DNA from: an uncultured Prevotellaceae bacterium
GTDB lineage: Bacteria > Bacteroidota > Bacteroidia > Bacteroidales > Bacteroidaceae
Assembly: GCA_947167935.1 (NCBI GenBank)
Contig: CAMVJU010000019.1
Span: forward strand, 1-35,494
DNA length: 35,494 nucleotides
Reading direction: 5' to 3'
Positions 25,135 to 33,007 of this stretch are shown piece by piece. The notes under the pieces are model-generated. The model saw nothing but the letters and a program-made list of their open reading frames with translations, did not search any database and was not told where the DNA came from. How positions within the stretch are numbered: position 1 is the first letter of the stretch; every line of letters starts with the position of its first letter. Both the position numbers and the translations under genes were made by a program.

Positions 25135-26127
25135 TTAGCGAAAATTCCAATCATCAGCGCAGCGGAAGACGTTTTCGGGTGTAATCTCCTTGGCTTCTTT
25201 CTTCGTCAACTGACGGCTCCACCCTACCCTCTTGTCGGTGGCGGCACCTTCGCCGGTGTTCTCGAACTCGAGATAGCGGGCAGTTTGCTCACGCTCCTTC
25301 TGCCAGTGGTGCCAGCCCTCGGGACGAATCTGCGAAGGCAACGTGCAATGCATGAACAGCGTATAGCCGTAGTCGCGCCAAGGCCGGCCCAGATAGAGTT
25401 TCGTCACATCGGGCGCACAGCTGATGGTGCAGTTATTAAAGATGTACCCGTACATTATTTCCTGAGGAGTGGAGGCGGCGGTGATGTAGCTATTGGCCTT
25501 GCAATAGATGTCGCAATGCTCGAACCAAGCCGTCGAGGGACCGAAGATAAAGTCGGTGGTGCCCTCGATATAGCAGTCTTTGAAGAAGAGACGCGTGCCG
25601 GCCACGCCTGTATAGACCGTGTCCTGATTGCCCAGGAAGCGGCAGTTGACGAATGTGAGGCAATCGCCCTCGGTATGCAGGGCTACAGCCTGCCCTAACT
25701 TGGCGGCATTATTCTCGATGGTGATGTTCTTCAGGGTGATGTCATTGCCCTCGATCTTCAGCGTGTAGGTGCGGAAAGTACCAATCTTTTGAGGAGAGAG
25801 GTGAGAGGTGAGGGGTGAGATGTCGGCCTCGATGTTGGCGTGGTCGTCCCAGGTGATGATGGTCTGGTCACGGTCCTCACCACATATCTCGATGTTCTGC
25901 AGCCAGGAGGGAATGATGAGTTTCTCCTTGTAAGTGCCCTTCTTTACGTAGATAACCTTATGGTAGTCCATGAAGGCGCGACACACCTCGATGGCCTCGC
26001 CCACGTTGCGGAATTGGCCGGTGCCGTCGCGGGCTACCACAATTGTGTCGGCGTTGTCGAACTTACCAGCGGCGCTGGCAGTTAAAACGAGACACAAAGA
26101 CACAAAGGCGAAAAGAATTCTTTTCAT
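25135..26127 (-). CDS. Pectinesterase (carbohydrate esterase family 8), secreted
   Basis: Removes methyl esters from pectin homogalacturonan. The 330-residue protein has a signal peptide (MKRILFAFVSLCLVLTASA) and a right-handed beta-helix fold. Active-site residues are present: Gln146 in GQAVAL, Gln168-Asp169 in NQDTVY (acid/base), Asp192 in TTDFIFG (nucleophile) and Arg in LYLGRPW. Two repeat-derived segments occur: an octamer (CTTTGTGT) encoding the core of the signal peptide, and DISPLTSHLSPQK near residues 103-113 in a loop before the conserved ALHTEGD region. It follows relA after 49 bases, an unusual neighbour for a pectin enzyme, and is the last gene before the terminator at 25057-25127. 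Confidence 0.93.
   Translation of the reverse strand: MKRILFAFVSLCLVLTASAAGKFDNADTIVVARDGTGQFRNVGEAIEVCRAFMDYHKVIYVKKGTYKEKLIIPSWLQNIEICGEDRDQTIITWDDHANIEADISPLTSHLSPQKIGTFRTYTLKIEGNDITLKNITIENNAAKLGQAVALHTEGDCLTFVNCRFLGNQDTVYTGVAGTRLFFKDCYIEGTTDFIFGPSTAWFEHCDIYCKANSYITAASTPQEIMYGYIFNNCTISCAPDVTKLYLGRPWRDYGYTLFMHCTLPSQIRPEGWHHWQKEREQTARYLEFENTGEGAATDKRVGWSRQLTKKEAKEITPENVFRCADDWNFR
25791..25820 (-). repeat. Heptamer-type repeat (TCTCACC) inside pectinesterase gene
   Basis: On the coding strand CTCACCCCTCACCTCTCACC and a further CTCTCC read as ISPLTSHLSP. It is nearly the same DNA as the insertions at 23034-23073 and 34529-34565 in unrelated genes. Confidence 0.75.
26090..26114 (-). repeat. 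CTTTGTGT octamer repeat inside a signal peptide
   Basis: The coding strand has GCCTTTGTGTCTTTGTGTCT, read as FAFVSLCLV, which is the hydrophobic core of the pectinesterase signal peptide. Confidence 0.55.
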
Positions 26128-26176
26128 GATGAATCAGTAAGATTAGTTTGAGTAGTGTTTGTAATTATAGAAGATG

Positions 26177-28534
26177 TTACATAATCTGGGAAATCTCCTT
26201 GAGATCATCCACCTCCTTCAGCTTGTCAATAATCTGGTGCACGTCCTCGCGGTCATGGACTCGCAGGTCGATACTACCGTCGAAGATGCCATCCTCAGTG
26301 GTGAAGGCAAGGCGGCGGATGTCAACGCTGAGCTGGTTGCTGATGACGCGGGTCACCTCGTTGACAAGACCACGGCGGTCGATGCCTCCGAGACGGATGG
26401 TAGCGTCGAAGAAGAGGCGCTTGTGCATGTCCCACTTCACGTCGAGGATGCGGTTGCCATAGCTGGCCTTCAGCTTGTTGGCCACAGGACAGGCACGCTT
26501 GTGTATCTCGATGCGGTTATGGTTGTCGATATAGCCGAGCACGTCGTCGCCAGGGATGGGGTGGCAGCAGTCGGGGAAGACATACTGGCCGATGTTTTCT
26601 TCGTTGAGGATGACGGGCTTCTTGCGGTTGAACTGCTCAGGCACGATAAATAGGCCGGGCTGCGTCTCCTCTTCGGTTTTCTTCGCCTTGACAAAGGGCA
26701 CATATTTGCGCCAACCGCCGCCGCTGTTCCCGGCCTTCTTCTTGTTCTTGCCCTTCAGTTCGTTGATGTCCTCATCGCCCAGGAGGATGGTCTTCTCGCC
26801 CAGTCGCTGATAAAGCTCTTCGCGACACGATGCCTCATGGAACTTCGCCAGCTGGTCGGCATGGGCCGGCGTCATCTCAAAGCCATTCTTCTGCATCCAC
26901 TCGGTCAGCAGTTCCTCACCCTTCTTCTGCACCTCACGCTGTCCGCGACGCAGGATGGCCTGTATCTTCGCCTTGGCCTTGGCCGATGAGACAAAGTTGA
27001 TCCACGAAGGCTGCACATGCTGCGACTTCGACGAAAGCACCTCCACCTGGTCGCCGCTGTTCAGACGATGACTCAGCGGCACCAGCTTGTGGTTCACCTT
27101 CGCACCGATGCAATGTGAGCCGAGGAAGGTGTGGATGGAGAAGGCGAAGTCGAGGACGGTGGAGTTAGGCGGCATTGTCTTGATCTCACCCTTCGGCGTG
27201 AAGACGAATATCTCGCTAGCATAGAGGTTGAGCTTGATGGCGTCGAGGAAGTCCATGGCGTCGGGCTGCGGGTCGTCGAGGATTTCCTTGATGGTGTGCA
27301 GCCACTCACTCATCTCGTCCTCGGAATATTCTGAGTTGTCGTCGCCCTTGTTGCCTGTAGAGTAGCCGGCAGCCAGCTTGTCGGCCATGATGTCGTCGGC
27401 CTCCTCATTGCTGTTGGCCTTCTTCAGCACGCTCTCCTTGTATTTCCAGTGTGCGGCCAGTCCCTGCTCGGCAATCTCGTCCATGCGGTCGGAGCGTATC
27501 TGCACTTCTATCCAGTGGCCCTGCTTCGACATTAGCGTGACGTGCAGCGCCTGATAGCCGTTGGCCTTGGGCTTCGTCACCCAGTCGCGCAAGCGGTCGG
27601 GATGACGGCGGTAAATCTTGGTCAGGGCAGCATAGATTTTAAAGCAGTCGCCCACCTCGTCGTCCCTGTTCTTCGGCTTGAAGATGATGCGCACGGCCAG
27701 GATATCGAAAATCTCATCGAAGGTGACGTGCTTGTTCTGCATCTTGCTCCAGATAGAGTAAGGTGTCTTCACACGCTCTCGTATCTCATACTCGAAGCCC
27801 ATATCCTTCAGAATCTTCTCGATGGGCTGCGTGAACTGCTCAAAGGACTGGTGACGGGAGATCTGCGTGGCCTCCAGCTGATCAACGATGTTTTTGTAGT
27901 CGTCGGGGTGTTCGAACTTAAAGCTGAGGTTTTCCAGCTCCGACTTGATCTTATAGAGACCGAGGCGGTGAGCCAGCGGCGCATAAAGATACTGTGTCTC
28001 GCCCGCAATCTTATACTGCTTGTTGGCAGGCTGCGAGTCAAGAGTGCGCATATTGTGCAGGCGGTCGGCAATCTTGATGAGGATGACGCGGATATCCTCG
28101 CTCATCGTGAGCAGCAGCTTCTTGAAGTTCTCGGCCTGTGCCGATGCCTGGTCGCCGAAAATACCGCCGCTGATCTTCGTCAGTCCGTCGACAATCTGCG
28201 CAATCTTTGCGCCGAACATGTTCTCAATGTCCTCGACGGTATAGTCGGTGTCCTCCACCACGTCGTGCAGTAATGCCGAGCAAATGCTGGTACTGCCCAG
28301 ACCGATGTCGGAGCAGACAATCTGCGCCACAGCGATGGGATGCATGATATAGGGCTCGCCCGAGAGACGGCGCACGCCCTTGTGTGCCTGTCGGGCGAAG
28401 TTGAAGGCCTTGGTAATCAAGTCTACCTTCTTGCGATGTCGCGTGTTCAGGTAGCTGGCTATCAGCTTGTCGTAGGCCTCGCTGATGAGTTTCTCGTCAG
28501 CAGCTTCACGGAGTTTAAGGTCATCGGCGTTCAT
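26177..28534 (-). CDS. Bifunctional (p)ppGpp synthetase/hydrolase (Rel/SpoT)
   Basis: Makes and degrades the stringent-response alarmone. The 785-residue protein shows the full long-form order: an HD hydrolase domain with HDVVED (90-95), a synthetase domain with RVKTPYSIWSKM and EVQIRSDRMDEIAEQGLAAHW, a TGS domain (TPKGEIKTMPPNSTVLDFAF), a Cys/His-containing segment (FPDCCHPIPGDDVLGY, HKRACPVA) and a C-terminal ACT domain. Both active sites look intact. It lies 57 bases after the lytic transglycosylase gene, in the conserved parA-parB-DUF5683-mltD-rel order of Bacteroidota; the gap is filled by a 9-base repeat. Confidence 0.95.
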   Translation of the reverse strand: MNADDLKLREAADEKLISEAYDKLIASYLNTRHRKKVDLITKAFNFARQAHKGVRRLSGEPYIMHPIAVAQIVCSDIGLGSTSICSALLHDVVEDTDYTVEDIENMFGAKIAQIVDGLTKISGGIFGDQASAQAENFKKLLLTMSEDIRVILIKIADRLHNMRTLDSQPANKQYKIAGETQYLYAPLAHRLGLYKIKSELENLSFKFEHPDDYKNIVDQLEATQISRHQSFEQFTQPIEKILKDMGFEYEIRERVKTPYSIWSKMQNKHVTFDEIFDILAVRIIFKPKNRDDEVGDCFKIYAALTKIYRRHPDRLRDWVTKPKANGYQALHVTLMSKQGHWIEVQIRSDRMDEIAEQGLAAHWKYKESVLKKANSNEEADDIMADKLAAGYSTGNKGDDNSEYSEDEMSEWLHTIKEILDDPQPDAMDFLDAIKLNLYASEIFVFTPKGEIKTMPPNSTVLDFAFSIHTFLGSHCIGAKVNHKLVPLSHRLNSGDQVEVLSSKSQHVQPSWINFVSSAKAKAKIQAILRRGQREVQKKGEELLTEWMQKNGFEMTPAHADQLAKFHEASCREELYQRLGEKTILLGDEDINELKGKNKKKAGNSGGGWRKYVPFVKAKKTEEETQPGLFIVPEQFNRKKPVILNEENIGQYVFPDCCHPIPGDDVLGYIDNHNRIEIHKRACPVANKLKASYGNRILDVKWDMHKRLFFDATIRLGGIDRRGLVNEVTRVISNQLSVDIRRLAFTTEDGIFDGSIDLRVHDREDVHQIIDKLKEVDDLKEISQIM

Positions 28535-28540
28535 AGGAAA

Positions 28541-28580
28541 GGATTAATGGGGCTAATGAGGCTTATAGGACTTATGAGGG
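28541..28580. repeat. Nonamer repeat (CCTCATAAG) upstream of relA
   Basis: The minus strand contains CCTCATAAG, TCCTATAAG, CCTCATTAG and CCCCATTAA in a row, a clean period of 9. It fills the gap just before the relA start and would be part of its leader or ribosome-loading region. Confidence 0.7.
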
Positions 28581-28591
28581 CATCAGGCCCA

Positions 28592-29911
28592 CTACTTCAC
28601 ACGGAGACGCTGTCCAATGCGGATATTATTGCTGCGCAGACCGTTGAGACTCTTAATCTTCGCCACGGTGGTGCGGTTTCGGCGGGCAATGGCACTAAGG
28701 GAGTCGCCACGCTTCACGGTATAGTAGACGGCACGGCTATTGCCGGTGTTGTTGTTTCTGTCACGGCGCGACGGTGTCACTGTGGTGGGCTGTTCCGCCA
28801 CCTCCATCTCGACAGCCTTCACCTCGCGCTTGCCGCTCATGGCATAGATAGAGTCCTCCATGTCAATGAAGCGAGACACATCGCTCAGCGGCAGACGCAG
28901 GGGCGACGGCTTGCTGTAGCCCGGCACCATGTCCTTGCGATAGACGGGGTTGAGCGAGCGGATCATGTCGACATCAATGTTGCAGACTGATGCCACCTTC
29001 GCAAAGTCCACGTTCTGGTTGACCATCACCGTGTCGGTCTTGGCGGGCAGCTTGCTCTGCATCGGGCAGATGCCGTGCTCACAATAGTAGGTCATGGCGT
29101 AGTTGGCGGCGATGAAGGCGGGCACATAGCCGCGTGTCTCCTTCGGCAGATAGGGATAGATTTCCCAGTAGTCGCGCTTTCCGCCAGAGCGGCGAATGGC
29201 GCGGTTGATATTCTCCGGGCCGCAGTTATAGGCAGCGATGACCAGATTCCAATCTCCGAAGATGAGGTAGAGGTCGCGCAGATAGCGTGCAGCGGCATAG
29301 CTCGACTTCACGGGATCGCGGCGGTCGTCGGTCAGCGACGTCACCTCCAGACCGTAGGCCTTGCCGGTGGCCAGCATAAACTGCCAGAGGCCCGTAGCAC
29401 CGACACGTGAGACGGCAGTGGGATTCAAAGCACTCTCGATGATGGGCAGATACTTCAGCTCCAAGGGCAGCTGATAGGTGTCGAGGGCCTGCTCGAAGAT
29501 GGGCATGTAGAAGTTGGCGGCACCCAGCATATAGCTCACCTGACGGCGCAGGCGCACCATATAACGGTCGATGCACGAGCGTACCACATCATTGTAGGCC
29601 ATATCCATAATCGTCGGCATCCTCTTCAGACGGTCACGATACACTTCGTGACTGACGTCGGGATTCTCGCTCAGCATCTGACAGTCGTCAGCCGAACTGA
29701 GGTAGGTCTTCGTCATATAGAGGTTCATCAGACTGTCGAGGTTGGCGTCGGTAAGTGCCTCAGGGAAGTCGAAACCTGTCTCGGTGACATCTTCGTTCAG
29801 CACCTCCACCTCGTTCTCGTCGTCCATTTCGTCAAACTCAGGCGCTTCAATCTGTGCCATGCCCACAAAGGGAAGGCCGGCCAATAGTGTTAATATCGTT
29901 TTCTTCATCAT
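28592..29911 (-). CDS. Lytic transglycosylase with LysM domain (MltD-like)
   Basis: A peptidoglycan-cleaving enzyme making 1,6-anhydro ends. The 439-residue protein has a signal peptide (KKTILTLLAGLPFVGMAQ), an acidic linker, and an SLT domain with catalytic Glu159 in IIESALNP, plus GLWQFM and AAYNCGPENINRA. The C-terminus has one LysM domain (YYTVKRGDSLSAIARRNRTT... to the end) for binding glycan strands. It has no obvious lipobox in contrast to E. coli MltD. It sits 27 bases after the DUF5683 gene, with which it is usually paired. Confidence 0.92.
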   Translation of the reverse strand: MMKKTILTLLAGLPFVGMAQIEAPEFDEMDDENEVEVLNEDVTETGFDFPEALTDANLDSLMNLYMTKTYLSSADDCQMLSENPDVSHEVYRDRLKRMPTIMDMAYNDVVRSCIDRYMVRLRRQVSYMLGAANFYMPIFEQALDTYQLPLELKYLPIIESALNPTAVSRVGATGLWQFMLATGKAYGLEVTSLTDDRRDPVKSSYAAARYLRDLYLIFGDWNLVIAAYNCGPENINRAIRRSGGKRDYWEIYPYLPKETRGYVPAFIAANYAMTYYCEHGICPMQSKLPAKTDTVMVNQNVDFAKVASVCNIDVDMIRSLNPVYRKDMVPGYSKPSPLRLPLSDVSRFIDMEDSIYAMSGKREVKAVEMEVAEQPTTVTPSRRDRNNNTGNSRAVYYTVKRGDSLSAIARRNRTTVAKIKSLNGLRSNNIRIGQRLRVK

Positions 29912-29938
29912 ATTATGTGATTTCGTTATTACGGTTTG

Positions 29939-30706
29939 TTAAAAGTCGAGCACGCAGTTCACGCCGATGGCATTGCTGGCCAGAGATCGCGAGCCGTTGA
30001 TCATATTGTTGCCGATGACGGCAGGACGCAGCTTTAAGGATAGGTCCTTGGAGATGTCGAAGACCGAGAGCTCCGCATCGACGTAGGCATCGATCACCGA
30101 GATGGCATAGACGCCCAGCATCACAAAAAAGCTGAGGTCGCGATAGCGGCGGAAACGGTCCTTACGTTTCTTGAAGATTTCCTTGTATCTGTCCTCGTTT
30201 GCCGGAGTAATCTGCCGTCCCAGGTGCAGGAACTTGTTATAGCTGGCCGTGCCGGGGTCGTCGTCCATGATGTCGAGATAGGCCTGCGCATAGTCCTTGT
30301 ACATCATGTTGTTCCAGCGCATAGCATAGATGCAGCCCATAAATCCGCCGTATACGAGCGGCAGCTTCCAGTATTTGCGGTTGTAAATCTGTCCACCGCC
30401 AGGAATGACGAGGGCCAGCCAGAGGGCCCGCTGCGGGTCAGGTCGCCACGTGCTCCAGTCGCGTTCTTGGTGACGAGTGGAGGGTGGAAGGAGGAGGGAG
30501 GATTGTTCTGCCATAGAGTCTATTCTACCCTCCATCAACAACTCATCATCCATGGCGTTGTACATTGAGTCGAGGGCCATGACGATGGAGTCGGGCACCT
30601 CGGTTTGCGCCCTGACAGGGCTAAATGACAAATAAAAAATGATAAATGATAAACTTAACAGCTTACCATACGCGTTGTCAAACATATAATGAATACATGC
30701 CTTCAT
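29939..30706 (-). CDS. DUF5683 domain membrane-associated protein
   Basis: The start is probably at 30706 (MKACIHYMFD, 255 residues). The alternative at 30730 would lie within repeat DNA. An N-terminal signal-like segment (LLSLSFIIFYLSFSPVRA) is encoded by TTTATCA-type repeats. The conserved DUF5683 part is ALWLALVIPGGGQIYNRKYWKLPLVYGGFMG, with two or three hydrophobic helices, then a basic segment (IFKKRKDRFRRYRD) and a further helix. Residues about 80-90 (SSLLLPPSTRH) come from a CCTTCCACC repeat. Function is unknown; its stable location between parB and the lytic transglycosylase suggests envelope or division work. Confidence 0.85.
   Translation of the reverse strand: MKACIHYMFDNAYGKLLSLSFIIFYLSFSPVRAQTEVPDSIVMALDSMYNAMDDELLMEGRIDSMAEQSSLLLPPSTRHQERDWSTWRPDPQRALWLALVIPGGGQIYNRKYWKLPLVYGGFMGCIYAMRWNNMMYKDYAQAYLDIMDDDPGTASYNKFLHLGRQITPANEDRYKEIFKKRKDRFRRYRDLSFFVMLGVYAISVIDAYVDAELSVFDISKDLSLKLRPAVIGNNMINGSRSLASNAIGVNCVLDF
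30476..30501 (-). repeat. CCTTCCACCC repeat inside DUF5683 gene
   Basis: The coding strand reads CTCCTTCCACCCTCCAC, translated SLLLPPSTRH, in the variable region between the signal peptide and the conserved domain. It is the same family as 4619-4674. Confidence 0.6.
30623..30654 (-). repeat. TTTATCA heptamer repeat inside a signal peptide
   Basis: The coding strand carries TTTATCATTTATCATTTTTT and degenerate copies, read as SFIIFYLSF. The segment 30635-30653 is the exact 19-base reverse complement of 30723-30741 on the other side of the start codon. Confidence 0.75.
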
Positions 30707-30720
30707 AGCGCAGCATTTTT

Positions 30721-30760
30721 CATTTATCATTTATCATTTTTCCTTTATCATTTTTCCTTT
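30721..30760. repeat. TTTATCA heptamer repeat upstream of DUF5683 gene
   Basis: Plus strand CATTTATCATTTATCATT followed by two TTTATCATTTTTCC-like units. In the message it reads as the stop-rich complement and could pair with the copy in the signal-peptide codons, enclosing the start codon at 30706 in a 69-base loop. Confidence 0.75.
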
Positions 30761-30773
30761 AGGCCATAGGCCG

Positions 30774-31688
30774 CTACAGGCCGCAGGCCGCCATAATCCT
30801 TGCCAGCTCTGCCTCGTCGGCAAAGGGAATGCTGATCTTGCCCTTGCCGTTGGCCGAGCAGGTGAGCTGCACCTTGGCACCAAGCAGCGAGGTGAGACGC
30901 TGGCGGGCATCCACCATCGACTTGGGCAGCTGAGCCTTGGCAGAGATTCTCTTCTTTGCCGACAACACGTCCTCGCCCTGCTTCAGCATCTGCACCATTT
31001 CCTCCACCTTCCGCACGCTGTACTGATTCTTCTGCACGTCGCGGAAGAGTTTCAGCTGCAGCGAGGGTGAGTCGAGGGCCAACAACGCACGGGCATGACC
31101 CATGTCTATCTCGTGGTTCTTCAGCGACATCTGTATCTGTGCAGGCAACTTCAGCAATCGCATGTAGTTCGTCACGGCAGTACGGCTCTTCCCCACCCGC
31201 TCGCTGATCTTCTCCTGCGTCATGCCGGTCGTCTCTGCCAAATGCTCGTAGGCCAAGGCAATCTCAATAGCGTTGAGGTCTTCGCGCTGGATGTTCTCCA
31301 CGAGGGCCAGCTCCATCACATTCTCGTCGTCGACGGTGCGGATATAGGCGGGGATGGCCTTCAGCCCTGCACGCTGAGAGGCACGCCAGCGACGCTCGCC
31401 GGCAATGATCTGATAGCGGTCGGGAGCCACCTGGCGCAGAGTGATGGGAGCGATGATGCCCATCGTCTGGATGCTGGCGGCCAGCTCCTGCATCGACTGC
31501 TCGTCGAACTCACGTCGCGGCTGGTCGGGGTTGGGTTCAATCTGCTCGATGGGAATCTCGTTGAGGTTCGACGAGCCTTGCGTCTTCACATCGCTGGTGT
31601 CAATCAATGCATCCAGCCCTCTGCCGATGCCCATATCGTCAAGGCCGCGGCCAATGACGCTCTTGTCATATTTCTTTCTTACAGCCAT
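30774..31688 (-). CDS. parB: Chromosome partition protein ParB/Spo0J
   Basis: A CTPase clamp that loads at parS sites near the origin. The 304-residue protein has an N-terminal IGRGLDALI peptide (ParA-contacting in the family), the ParB/Srx domain with GERRWRAS (97-104) and ENIQREDLNAIE (131-142), a helix-turn-helix region (MTQEKISERVGKSRTAVTNYMRLL) and a C-terminal dimerisation part. In relatives parB directly follows parA; here the four-helix-bundle element separates them. No parS consensus was recognised in the window. Confidence 0.95.
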   Translation of the reverse strand: MAVRKKYDKSVIGRGLDDMGIGRGLDALIDTSDVKTQGSSNLNEIPIEQIEPNPDQPRREFDEQSMQELAASIQTMGIIAPITLRQVAPDRYQIIAGERRWRASQRAGLKAIPAYIRTVDDENVMELALVENIQREDLNAIEIALAYEHLAETTGMTQEKISERVGKSRTAVTNYMRLLKLPAQIQMSLKNHEIDMGHARALLALDSPSLQLKLFRDVQKNQYSVRKVEEMVQMLKQGEDVLSAKKRISAKAQLPKSMVDARQRLTSLLGAKVQLTCSANGKGKISIPFADEAELARIMAACGL

Positions 31689-31698
31689 AGCTTATATT

Positions 31699-32119
31699 GT
31701 TTAGAGTTGAGTGTTAAGAGTTGAGAGACTTTACAAACGACTTCCGAAGTCCTGAAAGCATTTTTGCTACAGTCTCTATTCTTCCCTCCACTGTTCTAAA
31801 AACATCTTCATTTATATAATTAACTCTGTAGGCAATTTCCATCTGACATAAAACCTCCATCAAGGAAGTATAAGCCATACCTACGAAATGAGCCTTTTCT
31901 TTATCCGAAGCCCTTCCGACACCTTCCACCACGTTTGAAGGAATCGAAACGACAGCTCTGCGCAATTGGTCACCAAGTGCATATTTCTCTTCTTTTGGAA
32001 AATTACCAACTATTTCATAGACATATTCTACCAAGTCGAGAGAACTATAATAAACTTTTAGTTTTCTAAAATTGAATTCCATAGCAACAAGAAATGTCTC
32101 TTATCTCTCAACTCTAAAC
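31699..32119. mobile_element. Candidate compact element: four-helix-bundle gene with terminal inverted repeats
   Basis: The ends 31699-31720 and 32098-32119 are 22-base inverted repeats matching at 20 positions (core GTTTAGAGTTGAG), built from the TCTCAAC heptamer family. They enclose only the 122-codon gene at 31714-32082. The unit lies between parA and parB, which are normally adjacent. The right end contributes the parA stop codon and the left end the last codons of the enclosed gene. No clear target duplication is seen. Confidence 0.55.
31714..32082 (-). CDS. Four-helix-bundle protein (S23 / 23S rRNA intervening-sequence protein family)
   Basis: A 122-residue, helix-only protein with family hallmarks: FRKLKVYYSSLDLVEYVYEI (helix 1), LGDQLRRAVVSIPSNVVEG (helix 2 and the SI-(P/A)-xN-xxEG motif), AHFVGMAYTSLMEVLCQMEIA (helix 3) and a final helix ending in SLNS. 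Relatives are encoded in 23S rRNA intervening sequences and resemble the Avd protein of diversity-generating retroelements; they form pentamers and are thought to bind nucleic acid, but the function is unsettled. It is flanked by heptamer inverted repeats, and its last codons are repeat DNA. The spacing to parA (39 bases) and parB (25 bases) lets it be read in the par transcript. Confidence 0.9.
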   Translation of the reverse strand: MEFNFRKLKVYYSSLDLVEYVYEIVGNFPKEEKYALGDQLRRAVVSIPSNVVEGVGRASDKEKAHFVGMAYTSLMEVLCQMEIAYRVNYINEDVFRTVEGRIETVAKMLSGLRKSFVKSLNS

Positions 32120-32121
32120 TC

Positions 32122-32886
32122 TCAACTATTTTTACTGATGATCTCCTTTGCCAATGCGAGGTGGTTCTTCGAACCCGTTGAGTCGGCATCGTAGAGGATG
32201 ACGGGGAGACCATGTGAGGGGCTCTCCGAGAGTTTTACATTGCGCTGGATGACGGTCTTGAACACCAGCTCCTGGAAGTGGCGTTTCACCTCGTCGTAGA
32301 TCTGGTTGGCCAGACGGAGGCGAGAGTCGTACATCGTCAGCAGGAAGCCCTCAATCTCCAGCTTCGTATTCAGCTTCGACTTGATGATCTTGATCGTGTT
32401 CAGCAGCTTTGAGATGCCTTCCAAAGCGAAATACTCACATTGCACGGGGATAATCACCGAGTCGGCCGCCGTCAGGGCGTTCACCGTGATAAGGCCCAGC
32501 GAGGGCGAGCAGTCGATGAGTATATAGTCGTATTCCTTGCGGATGGGCTCCAGCAGGTTCTTTATCACACGCTCGCGGTTGTCCAGGTTCAGCATCTCAA
32601 TCTCTGCGCCCACCAGGTCGATGTGGCTGGGTATGATGTCGAGTCCCTCAATATCGGTAGTATAGATGGCCTCGCGCACGTCAGTCTTGTCGATGATGCA
32701 CTCATAGAGTGAGCAGTCCACCTGACTGATGTCCACGCCCAAGCCGCTGCTGGCGTTAGCCTGTGGGTCGGCGTCCACCACCAGCACGCTCTTCTCCAGC
32801 GTGGCCAGCGAGGCCGCCAGGTTAATGGTCGTCGTGGTTTTCCCCACGCCTCCTTTTTGGTTTGCTAAAGCAATGATTTTTCCCAT
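32122..32886 (-). CDS. parA: Chromosome partition ATPase ParA/Soj
   Basis: A 254-residue ATPase that positions the ParB-parS complex. The deviant Walker A KGGVGKTT (11-18), the switch I motif VVDADPQANASSGLG and the Walker B-like IDCSPSLGLITVNAL are intact, as is the C-terminal LALAKEII. The stop codon TGA lies in the heptamer repeat that begins the neighbouring element, and the last residues (SKNS) may be repeat-derived. A possible -7 box TAATTTTG is at 32915-32922 without a good -33 partner. Confidence 0.95.
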   Translation of the reverse strand: MGKIIALANQKGGVGKTTTTINLAASLATLEKSVLVVDADPQANASSGLGVDISQVDCSLYECIIDKTDVREAIYTTDIEGLDIIPSHIDLVGAEIEMLNLDNRERVIKNLLEPIRKEYDYILIDCSPSLGLITVNALTAADSVIIPVQCEYFALEGISKLLNTIKIIKSKLNTKLEIEGFLLTMYDSRLRLANQIYDEVKRHFQELVFKTVIQRNVKLSESPSHGLPVILYDADSTGSKNHLALAKEIISKNS

Positions 32887-33007
32887 TTCAAACTTTTCCT
32901 ATTGATTTAAAATGCAAAATTACTATTTTTCCATGAAACGCAGACATCTTCTTGCAGATATTTAAGCATTTTTCAAGAAAATGATGACGCCGACCGCTAA
33001 AATCCAA

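Noticed and set aside
30635..30741. Phase-variable invertible promoter between inverted repeats
   Set aside because: The 19-base arms are simple heptamer repeats, one arm lies in codons of the signal peptide, inversion would destroy the start codon, and no recombinase gene is near.
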